DNA of 6,311 bases, taken from assembly GCA_025355035.1 (NCBI GenBank), contig JANXLS010000271.1, positions 1-6,311 of the forward strand, read 5' to 3'. Positions within the stretch are counted from its first letter, which is position 1; every line of letters starts with the position of its first letter. The notes under the pieces are model-generated. The model did no database searches, was not told the DNA's origin, and saw only the letters and a program-made list of their open reading frames with translations. Shown one piece after another: positions 1 to 5,473 of this stretch. A program made the position numbers and the translations under genes. This DNA is from Planctomycetota bacterium. GTDB taxonomy: Bacteria; Planctomycetota; SZUA-567; H5-PLA8.

Positions 1-132
1 ATAAACTGAAGAATTGCTTGCGTCTTTCGGCCTGGCTCTTCGTTGAACGCTCAGTCAGAGATACACTCGTATATCTTCCTTCGCGTCCGCCTCGACCCTG
101 GCCGAAATACGCGGCGGACGTCTTCAGTTTAT
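1..132. repeat. Inverted-repeat element with 12-bp perfect terminal repeats, possible MITE or structured element
   Basis: Bases 1-12 (ATAAACTGAAGA) are the exact reverse complement of bases 121-132 (TCTTCAGTTTAT). Inside this pair, 21-24 can pair with 117-120, TTTCGGCC at 25-32 with GGCCGAAA at 100-107, and AGATA at 59-63 with TATCT at 72-76, so the stretch could fold into a long branched hairpin. An alternative local hairpin pairs CGTCCGCC (84-91) with GGCGGACG (113-120). The right terminal repeat overlaps the last base of the epimerase stop codon. No open reading frame of note lies inside. A short non-autonomous transposable element or a dispersed palindromic repeat would explain the symmetry. 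The left flank is outside the window, so no target-site duplication can be judged and the repeat could extend further left. Confidence 0.5.
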
Positions 133-1034
133 TATTTTACAGGCCCTAAGCCGATCGCTGCTTTTAATGCGTCTTCCAAGGTCGGATGTTTGTAGTCGTA
201 ACCGGCTTGAGTCAGCCTCTCAGGTTTGACGCGTGTGCTTCCCAGCAATAGATCATTGGCCATTTCGCCGAAGACCAATCGCGCGGCGGAGGCGGGCATT
301 GGGAGAATAGTCGGGCGCGAGAGGACTTTGCCGAGCGCTTTTGTAAAATCGTGATTCGTGACGGCGTTTCGCGCGACCAGGTTGACGGGGCCAGAGAGAT
401 TCGGATTGTTCAGCGCGAAGAGGATTGCGCCGACGACGTCGTCGAGCGCAATCCAGCTCATGTATTGCTTGCCATCGCCAATGACGCCGCCCACGCACAG
501 TTTGAATGGCAGCAACATTTTGGCGAGCGCTCCGCCTTCGGCGCTCAAGATCACGCCGATGCGAAATCGCACCGTGCGGACGCCGGATTTTTCGAGCGGA
601 ACGCTGGCGGCTTCCCACTCGCGGCACACGTCCGGCAGAAAACCGTTGCCAACAGGGCTGAATTCGGTCAGTAATTCGTCGCCGCGATTGCCGTAGAAGC
701 CGATAGCTGAGGCGCTGACGAAAACTTTCGGCGGGGCGGGCATTTTCAAGAGGGCGTCGCAGAGTGTTTTTGTGCCGAGGGTGCGGCTCTCGCGAATGGC
801 TTTTTTCTTGGCGTCGGTCCAACGATCGGCGATGTTTTCGCCGGCGAGATGGACGACGGCTTCAATGCCTGTCAATGCATCCGGATCGAGTTTTCCTGCC
901 AGCGGGTCCCATGTGACCTCGGAAGGTCCGGGGGTGCCGCGTGTCAAACGCGTGACCGTGTGATTCTGGGCTTTCAACGCTTCGCACAACGCCGTTCCGA
1001 CCATCCCGCTTGCACCGCTGATTAAAACGTTCAT
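132..1034 (-). CDS. TIGR01777-family atypical SDR (NAD-dependent epimerase/dehydratase-like, YfcH/SDR39U1 type)
   Basis: This is a cytoplasmic Rossmann-fold protein of 300 residues, the usual length for the family. The N-terminal nucleotide-binding loop GASGMVG is at residues 7-13. Family hallmarks follow: HLAGENIADRW (62-72), SASAIGFYG (107-115), CREWEAA (137-143), RIGVILS (158-164) and YMSWIALDDV (191-200). The C-terminal part from about 235 to 293 matches the DUF1731 extension, including the GSTRVKPERL segment at 265-274. The classical SDR YxxxK catalytic pair is not visible at the expected place, where CREWE stands instead. This is typical of the atypical SDR group, so the substrate and reaction cannot be inferred. 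ATG is the chosen start because AGGGAG lies 8 nt upstream. The gene ends in tandem TAA TAA stops at the edge of the inverted-repeat element. No partner gene indicates a pathway, and it may be monocistronic. Confidence 0.93.
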   Translation of the reverse strand: MNVLISGASGMVGTALCEALKAQNHTVTRLTRGTPGPSEVTWDPLAGKLDPDALTGIEAVVHLAGENIADRWTDAKKKAIRESRTLGTKTLCDALLKMPAPPKVFVSASAIGFYGNRGDELLTEFSPVGNGFLPDVCREWEAASVPLEKSGVRTVRFRIGVILSAEGGALAKMLLPFKLCVGGVIGDGKQYMSWIALDDVVGAILFALNNPNLSGPVNLVARNAVTNHDFTKALGKVLSRPTILPMPASAARLVFGEMANDLLLGSTRVKPERLTQAGYDYKHPTLEDALKAAIGLGPVK

Positions 1035-1042
1035 GGATTCTG

Positions 1043-1048
1043 CTCCCT
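1043..1048 (-). promoter_or_regulatory. Ribosome binding site of the epimerase gene
   Basis: On the minus strand AGGGAG precedes the ATG at 1034-1032 with an 8-nt gap. It supports the chosen start. Confidence 0.7.
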
Positions 1049-1201
1049 AACTCGCGTCGGTTCGTTGAGAAACGATTGTGTACGCGAAATTTTAGTACCG
1101 CAATTACGATGCCGGGGAGTGCGTGACTTCAGGATCTTCTTTTTTACTTTAATGCACAAAGGAATTTTCCATCAGGGGAGTTGAGTACGCCAGCCTTTAA
1201 T

Positions 1202-2563
1202 CTACAAGAATAGATACCAAACCAGCACGTAAATTGGGAGCAGGATCGGCAGTGTGTATTTGAAGATGTAGGCGAAGAATCCGGGGGTTTCTGCTCCGGC
1301 GGAGTTGGCGATGGCTTTGACCATGAAATTGGGACCGTTGCCGATGTATGTGCAGGCTCCGAAGAAGACGGACCCCAGGGAAATGGCGCGGAGGAGTTGC
1401 GGTTGCTGCTGAGAAAATTGTTTGACGCCGGTGGGATTCATGGCGATGCCGTTGAGACCCATTGCGGCGCTGAGGAGATTCAAATAGGCGGGGGCATTGT
1501 CGAGGACGCTCGACAGCGATCCGGTTCCGAAATAGAAACCGGTGGGTGACTGGATTCCAAGACGAGCGGCGTTTTCAGCGAGATAGGCGAGTGCGGGCAT
1601 CATCGTTGCGAAGATGCCGACGAAGAGCAGTGCGACTTCTTCGATTGGGCCGAAATGGAAATCGTTGTGTTTCAAAATGCGCGGATCGGAATGGCGAAAG
1701 GCGAACCCGGCGGCGGCGACCATCAGAATCGCTCCGCACGGCCAGGATGCGAATTTTGGAGAGACTGTGGCAACAAGGATTTGATCGAGGAAAACGCCGA
1801 GGAGGACAATGCCCAGGCAGGCGACGTTGCTCCAGCCGGCGATGACGATTTTGTTGGGATTGTGGTGATGCGTCGCGGGAGCGCGTCGCGTGTCCAACAC
1901 GTAAAAGACGGCCAACAGCAGACCGTTGGCGACGAGCCACGGCGCCCAACAATGCAGGATTGTCCATTCAAACGGGACGCCGTTGATGTAGCCGAGGAAC
2001 AAGGGCGGATCGCCGATTGGCGTTAGAGCTCCGGCGCAATTGCTGACGATGAAAATGAAGAGAACAACGTGGAAGGATTTCAAGCGGTCTTTGTTGATGC
2101 GCAGAAATGGGCGAATTAAAAGGACGGACGCGCCCGTCGTCCCGATGATATTCGCCAGAATGAGGCCGGACGCGAGAAGCAGTGTGTTGACGCGTGGATT
2201 TCCGCCGCCTGAGATGTCGACGAGAATTCCGCCCGATACGACGAACAGGCTGCCGACCATGGCGATGAATTTGAAATATTCGAGCGCGGTTTCGCCAAGC
2301 ACGTTGCGACCGTGTTCGCCCAATTGTGTTGCATAAATTCCGGCGACGATGATCCCCATGCCGACGGAGATGTGGCCGAAAAAGCGTTCCCAAAATGGCT
2401 TGTTGACGAACGGCATGAAGGCGATCGCGGAGAGCAGCAACAGGAAGGGGATCGACCACCAGCCGGGAATAGAGTGCACCGTCGAAATTCTCCAGGTAAC
2501 CAGCACTACTCTATCGGTGATTTGTTGAAATTCTCTTTCGAAACTTTCGAAGCCATTTTTCAC
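1202..2563 (-). CDS. NhaD/CitMHS_2-like sodium:proton antiporter, ion transporter superfamily
   Basis: This is a 453-residue integral membrane protein with about 11-12 hydrophobic segments, starting near residue 35 and ending at the extreme C-terminus. Hallmarks of the ArsB/NhaD/CitMHS ion-transporter superfamily are seen: GTTGASVLLIRP (141-152), SNCAGALTPIGDPPLFLGY (174-192), SSVLDNAPAYLN (351-362) and YIGNGPNFMVKAIA (406-419). The SN..GAL.PIGDPP and DNAP motifs lie in the re-entrant, substrate-binding parts of the two halves in this superfamily. Such proteins are commonly annotated as Na+/H+ antiporters or putative citrate transporters. Exchange of Na+ for H+ across the cytoplasmic membrane is the likely role, but the ion is not proven. 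The start is GTG: the upstream in-frame codons I read offer no ATG, GTG or TTG, and no convincing Shine-Dalgarno precedes it. A histidine run (HHH, 232-234) lies in a hydrophilic loop near the middle. No terminator is clear downstream. Confidence 0.88.
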   Translation of the reverse strand: MKNGFESFEREFQQITDRVVLVTWRISTVHSIPGWWSIPFLLLLSAIAFMPFVNKPFWERFFGHISVGMGIIVAGIYATQLGEHGRNVLGETALEYFKFIAMVGSLFVVSGGILVDISGGGNPRVNTLLLASGLILANIIGTTGASVLLIRPFLRINKDRLKSFHVVLFIFIVSNCAGALTPIGDPPLFLGYINGVPFEWTILHCWAPWLVANGLLLAVFYVLDTRRAPATHHHNPNKIVIAGWSNVACLGIVLLGVFLDQILVATVSPKFASWPCGAILMVAAAGFAFRHSDPRILKHNDFHFGPIEEVALLFVGIFATMMPALAYLAENAARLGIQSPTGFYFGTGSLSSVLDNAPAYLNLLSAAMGLNGIAMNPTGVKQFSQQQPQLLRAISLGSVFFGACTYIGNGPNFMVKAIANSAGAETPGFFAYIFKYTLPILLPIYVLVWYLFL

Positions 2564-2726
2564 GCGGAGTGAGGGGCGGCGCGGAGGCGCAAAGAACGAT
2601 TCGGTACGCTTTAAATGAGTATTGCGTGCTTCTGTGTGCTTAAACTGATGATCTGGATTTCGAAGTTCTAAACGTGGAATTTTGATTTCAACCTCGTGTT
2701 AAATTAGGTTCTAAAACTGTGTTTGG

Positions 2727-2802
2727 TGATTTTTAATCATGATTCGTTAAGCTGTGGAGTTGTATTGTTGAATTTGAATCATTTTATGTTTGTGAATTGA
2801 TT
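2727..2802. promoter_or_regulatory. Cluster of TGATT/AATCA half-sites, possible activator-binding region
   Basis: TGATT-TTT-AATCA (2727-2739) overlaps the 10-bp palindrome AATCATGATT (2735-2744). AATCA recurs at 2777-2781 and TGATT at 2798-2802. The cluster lies roughly 135-210 bp upstream of the predicted sigma-54 start site, the usual range for bacterial enhancer-binding proteins. The sequence does not match the classical NtrC consensus, and AT-rich DNA produces such words by chance, so this is tentative. Confidence 0.2.
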
Positions 2803-2910
2803 ATTTTCGAGCAGTACCAGGCTCGGACATTGCTTTTTTGTAACTATTGACCATTAAAATATAAAAATCTCCTATGAAATGGGGCGTATGCCTCATTTAT
2901 CGGCCTTATT

Positions 2911-2926
2911 TGGCACAAAGTTTGAT
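2911..2926 (+). promoter_or_regulatory. Sigma-54 (RpoN)-like promoter of the permease gene
   Basis: TGGCAC-AAAGT-TTGAT has a perfect -24 element (TGGCAC) and the right 5-bp spacing to the -12 element. The -12 element reads TTGAT rather than TTGCW, so the usually conserved C at -12 is A. The predicted start of transcription is near 2937, giving a leader of about 118 nt. A closely similar element stands before amt at 5432-5447, which strengthens the call. Confidence 0.5.
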
Positions 2927-2955
2927 TCACCTCAATTCGTGTTCAAAATCGCACA

Positions 2956-2974
2956 TTATCGTTTAAATCGATAA
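2956..2974. promoter_or_regulatory. Dyad TTATCG-N7-CGATAA, candidate operator
   Basis: Perfect 6-bp arms are separated by TTTAAAT. The site lies about 20-37 nt downstream of the predicted sigma-54 start and about 80 nt before the permease ATG. This is a typical size and position for a dimeric repressor site or a small leader hairpin. No regulator is identifiable. Confidence 0.3.
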
Positions 2975-3013
2975 ATTCTGTGGACGCATGGAATTGTGTG
3001 ATCGATTGTCAAA

Positions 3014-3033
3014 AATTGAGTTCTAGATCAATT
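3014..3033. promoter_or_regulatory. Dyad AATTGA-N8-TCAATT upstream of the permease ribosome binding site
   Basis: Perfect 6-bp arms flank an 8-bp centre, and the site ends 9 nt before the Shine-Dalgarno. It could be an operator or a weak leader hairpin; the region is AT-rich, so chance is possible. Confidence 0.25.
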
Positions 3034-3042
3034 ATTCTATAA

Positions 3043-3051
3043 GGGGAGAGG
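3043..3051 (+). promoter_or_regulatory. Strong ribosome binding site of the permease gene
   Basis: The purine-rich run GGGGAGAGG ends 3 nt before the ATG at 3055, with GGAG centred about 8 nt upstream. It clearly fixes the start codon of the permease. Confidence 0.85.
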
Positions 3052-3054
3052 AAC

Positions 3055-5238
3055 ATGAGTGAGCAAAAGGCCCCTACAGGGCCGAAACCAACGCTCGGAC
3101 TAACGGGGTTGACGATTAACGCGATGGCGTTGATCGCTCCCGGAGCATTTTTGTGGTTGACGTACGCGATGCAATCGTTGTATGGAGCGCCAATGGCGGG
3201 CCAGGACATGTGGTTCGGAATCGTCGTCGCGCTGCTGCTGTGCTTTTCGACGGCCATTGCGTACGCTGAATTAAGTAAGCTTTACCCGGGTGCGGGATCA
3301 TCTTACTTCTTCGCCGAGCAGGCATTTATGAACAAAACGACGCACTACAAGTTTGCGCGCGTCGCCAAATACATTACGGGCTGGGCGAGTCATTTGTATT
3401 ATTGGGTTTATCCCGGCGTGATGGTCGGCGTGACGGCGCTGCTGGCGGGATATTTGATGGGACAATTCTTTCCGGCGACGTTTAGCGCCACGATTCCCAG
3501 CCCTCTGTTTATGATTATTTTCTGCATCATCTTCTCGTTTGGCGTTGCCTACATCGCTTTCCGCGGAGTGGTGGGAACGACGGGCGTGAACATGCTCATT
3601 AACATCGTTCAAATCACCGCCTTGTTAATCTTCTCGTTCATGGCGATCAGCTACCGCTTGAATCTTAAAGAAGGTAGCGTGGCGTGGACGATGGATCCGG
3701 ACGGTTCACCGACGAATTTGGTTCTCGACACCTTTAAGGTGAACGGGGATGGCAAGGCGATTGATAAAGACGGCAAGCTGATAGAAGCGGAAGACGGAAC
3801 GATTGCCGATGCCAATGTTGCGATGCTGGTTCATGTTGATGGAACGTCGAATGCGAAGGATGAAGCTGGCAAGTGGATACTTCGCAAGGACGACAAGGGC
3901 AAGGAAGATCCGGACTACTTCGAAACGTTCGCTGCAAACGATAAGGGCAATTTGATCGACAAAGAGGGCAAAGAAATTCCGAACAAGGATCTCGTTGTCG
4001 CCAAGGCAGACATGGCGAAGCTCGTTCAGCAGGAATCGGGCAAGTCGAAGAAGAACAAGGATGGATTCATTCCGACTTACGCAGTGGACAAAGACGGTAA
4101 ACCGGTGCTGGACAAAGAAAAGAAGCAAGTGCCGGTGAATTTCACCGTCTCATATGCTGAAAAGGATTCAATCACGGAAGTGGACGTGCCGAAAGACGCG
4201 AACAAGCCGCACGCGGAAACCGAGAAGGTAAAAAAGTTCCAATATCATACCAAGGGCGCGTCAATCGTTCAGCCGCATGGATTCAGCTTCTCTTTCATCC
4301 AGGCGTGTATCGCGATTTTGATTCTTGTCGGCTTTGAGTCGGTTACTTCGATGGGTGAAGAAGCGGTCAATGCCAAGCGCGACATTCCCCGCGCGGTGCT
4401 GTTGTCGTTGGGAATCCAGGGTATCGTCTGCTACTTGATTCAATACTTCGCGGCGAACTACTTCCTGAATAGTGGTTACACGATGTTGAACGCAGCGGGA
4501 TCGGCGGCTCCTGTCGGTGACATGATGCAGTTGGTGGGTGCGTACTTCTTCGGCAGTCCGGCGGCGGGACAGATGTTCATGCTGGTGATGGCGTTCACGG
4601 TGTTCCTGGCGTTGATCGGTACGACATTGTCCTGCTTGAGCACAGGCGCTCGCGTGACGTACGCGATGGGCCGTGACGAAGAAGTTCCGTCCCACTTTGG
4701 CTTGCTGCACGGCAAGAAACTCACGCCGCACACAGCGATCTGGACGTTGGCGGCGATCAGCGCGGTCATCGGAATCGTCTGTGTGTACGGAAACTTCTGG
4801 GGCGGTGCGGCTCAGAGTGACGACGCGATCAAACTTCTTCCGAAGGGCATCTGGTACAGCTTCGGTTTGTTCAAGAATGAAACGGCTGTTGCACTGCCGC
4901 AGACATTGCTGGTGATGACGCTGGTGAGCAACTTCGGGACGTTCCTGTTGTACATGCTGACGTGCTACACGGCGATCGTCGCGTTCCGTGATCACCATAC
5001 GTTCAGCGGGTTCAAGCATGTGTTTGTTCCGATCTTCGGGTTGGTTGCGAATCTCGCCTGCATGATCTTCTATCTCGTCGGACCGTTCGTGGTCTCGGGG
5101 ATGAGCTACAAAGAACCGTTCATTGCGCTGGGCTTCGCGGCAGTCTGGGGTATCTATGGCGGCTGGTATTTCATGAAGTCGAGCAAGGCGAAGAACAAGC
5201 CGGTATTGCTCGAAAAGCCGGTTGCGTCGATCGTGTAG
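3055..5238 (+). CDS. APC-superfamily amino-acid permease with a large periplasmic insertion between TM5 and TM6
   Basis: This 727-residue cytoplasmic-membrane transporter has the APC (LeuT) fold, probably importing an amino acid or related amine; the substrate cannot be told. TM1 spans about 19-39. The family motif AELSKLYPGAGSSYFFAEQAF is at 71-91, and TM3-TM5 end near residue 200. TM6 is at about 410-430 and runs into the diagnostic segment GFESVTSMGEEAVNAKRDIP (426-445). STGARVTYAMGRDEEVPSHF (529-548) and LTPHTAIW (556-563) match the TM8-TM9 family motif. TM10-TM12 lie at about 612-644, 655-678 and 687-706. Typical members have 450-550 residues; the excess comes from a hydrophilic insertion at about 201-408. 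Reading is continuous on both sides, so this is not a frameshift artefact. The strong ribosome binding site supports ATG 3055. A sigma-54-like element lies upstream and amt lies downstream on the same strand, consistent with nitrogen scavenging. Confidence 0.92.
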   Translation: MSEQKAPTGPKPTLGLTGLTINAMALIAPGAFLWLTYAMQSLYGAPMAGQDMWFGIVVALLLCFSTAIAYAELSKLYPGAGSSYFFAEQAFMNKTTHYKFARVAKYITGWASHLYYWVYPGVMVGVTALLAGYLMGQFFPATFSATIPSPLFMIIFCIIFSFGVAYIAFRGVVGTTGVNMLINIVQITALLIFSFMAISYRLNLKEGSVAWTMDPDGSPTNLVLDTFKVNGDGKAIDKDGKLIEAEDGTIADANVAMLVHVDGTSNAKDEAGKWILRKDDKGKEDPDYFETFAANDKGNLIDKEGKEIPNKDLVVAKADMAKLVQQESGKSKKNKDGFIPTYAVDKDGKPVLDKEKKQVPVNFTVSYAEKDSITEVDVPKDANKPHAETEKVKKFQYHTKGASIVQPHGFSFSFIQACIAILILVGFESVTSMGEEAVNAKRDIPRAVLLSLGIQGIVCYLIQYFAANYFLNSGYTMLNAAGSAAPVGDMMQLVGAYFFGSPAAGQMFMLVMAFTVFLALIGTTLSCLSTGARVTYAMGRDEEVPSHFGLLHGKKLTPHTAIWTLAAISAVIGIVCVYGNFWGGAAQSDDAIKLLPKGIWYSFGLFKNETAVALPQTLLVMTLVSNFGTFLLYMLTCYTAIVAFRDHHTFSGFKHVFVPIFGLVANLACMIFYLVGPFVVSGMSYKEPFIALGFAAVWGIYGGWYFMKSSKAKNKPVLLEKPVASIV
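3655..4278 (+). other. Region encoding the roughly 208-residue soluble insertion of the permease
   Basis: Residues 201-408 contain no membrane segment and are rich in Lys, Asp, Glu and Gly. In LeuT-fold transporters the TM5-TM6 loop is extracytoplasmic (EL3), so the insertion should face the periplasm or cell exterior. It sits exactly between the two inverted five-helix repeats (TM1-5 and TM6-10). I recognise no named domain. Degenerate DKDGK-type repeats suggest short beta-hairpin units. The DxDG words resemble calcium-binding loops, but position 1 of the EF-hand/dockerin pattern is not acidic, so calcium binding is not supported. Confidence 0.8.
3733..4131 (+). repeat. Three degenerate DKDGK-type protein repeats within the permease insertion
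   Basis: Repeat A covers residues 227-263 and repeat B residues 292-328. Aligned without gaps they share 15 of 37 residues, including F, N, G, IDK, GK, I, D, three A and LV. A third, shorter copy covers residues 342-359 (YAVDKDGKPVLDKEKKQV) and aligns with one inserted residue. The shared pattern is roughly [FY]-x-[VA]-[ND]-x-x-G-[KN]-x-[IV]-D-K-[DE]-x-K-x-[IV]. A tryptophan 16-18 residues before repeats A and B (W211, W274) may mark the start of each unit. Confidence 0.6.
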
Positions 5239-5272
5239 TTCGTACGAGATCGTAGAATGACGTTAACTTTCA

Positions 5273-5306
5273 TCCGGCCACTCTCGAAAAAACGGGAGTG
5301 GCCGGA
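5273..5306 (+). terminator. Strong stem-loop after the permease gene, possible terminator without U-tract
   Basis: A 14-bp stem (TCCGGCCACTCTCG with CGGGAGTGGCCGGA, one T-G wobble) encloses a six-A loop, 34 nt after the stop codon. It is GC-rich and very stable, but the sequence after it (GTCGTTGAAAC) is no run of T. It may be a terminator of low T-dependence, a 3'-end stabiliser of the permease transcript, or part of a dispersed repeat. It suggests that amt is transcribed mainly from its own promoter. Confidence 0.6.
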
Positions 5307-5431
5307 GTCGTTGAAACTGCACATGTCATTTATTACTTTCAGGCCCTCCGAACTCAAACCGTCCCCCGCTCAAAAAAGGTTCGGCTTGAAACTGAACGCC
5401 AAGTAATTAGATTGTTTCGTCTGTCTGCTGA

Positions 5432-5447
5432 TGGCAACAACTTTGAT
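5432..5447 (+). promoter_or_regulatory. Sigma-54 (RpoN)-like promoter of amt
   Basis: TGGCAA-CAACT-TTGAT has the -24 GG and correct spacing, with the same A for C change at -12 as the permease element. Over 23 bp from TGGCA the two sites match at 18 positions. The predicted start is near 5458, leaving a leader of only about 16 nt without a clear Shine-Dalgarno. Ammonium transporter genes are often RpoN-dependent, which supports the call. Confidence 0.42.
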
Positions 5448-5473
5448 TCCTCTCCGCAACTGGTTTTTGACTC

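Larger units (their letters stand above)
2564..3054. other. AT-rich divergent intergenic region
   Basis: This 491-bp spacer separates the antiporter (minus strand) from the permease (plus strand). The first 35 bp next to the antiporter are GC-rich with degenerate GCGGAG/GCGCAAAG-type repeats. The rest is strongly AT-rich. I found no credible protein-coding gene; the ATG at 2615-2617 opens a frame of only 18 codons. The right half carries the sigma-54-like element, two dyads and the ribosome binding site listed separately. A promoter for the antiporter must also lie here, but no confident -35/-10 pair was found on the minus strand. Confidence 0.7.

Noticed and set aside
1137..1200. Terminator for the antiporter gene on the minus strand
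   Set aside because: There is a run of A/T and a tiny GGAATTTTCC palindrome, but no stem strong enough to support an intrinsic terminator.
1575..2026. Long overlapping open frames on both strands within the antiporter gene
   Set aside because: Their translations are Arg/Pro-rich with no hydrophobic pattern or family motif, while the antiporter frame shows clear conserved motifs; they are shadows of the real gene.
2564..2600. Degenerate GCGGAG/GCGCAAAG repeat next to the antiporter start
   Set aside because: Units are short and irregular with no fixed period; not enough to call a tandem repeat.
2663..2691. Minus-strand TTGAAA plus TAGAAC as an antiporter promoter
   Set aside because: The spacing is about 15 bp and the -10 match is weak, so I do not call it.
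2830..2875. Sigma-70 promoter candidates (TTGCTT with TAAAAT; TTGACC with TCCTAT)
   Set aside because: Spacing is 19 bp in the first case and the -10 is poor in the second; AT-rich DNA gives many such partial matches.
3730..3768. EF-hand or dockerin-like calcium site (VNGDGKAIDKDG)
   Set aside because: The word resembles a dockerin loop, but the acidic residue at loop position 1 is missing here and in the copy at residues 343-354, so canonical calcium coordination is not supported.
4261..5019. 252-codon open frame on the minus strand inside the permease gene
   Set aside because: The product is rich in Arg, Gln and His with no recognisable domain, and it lies wholly antisense to conserved permease segments.
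5243..5254. TACGA-GA-TCGTA dyad just after the permease stop
   Set aside because: The 5-bp arms with a 2-nt gap are too small to form a hairpin and are expected by chance.
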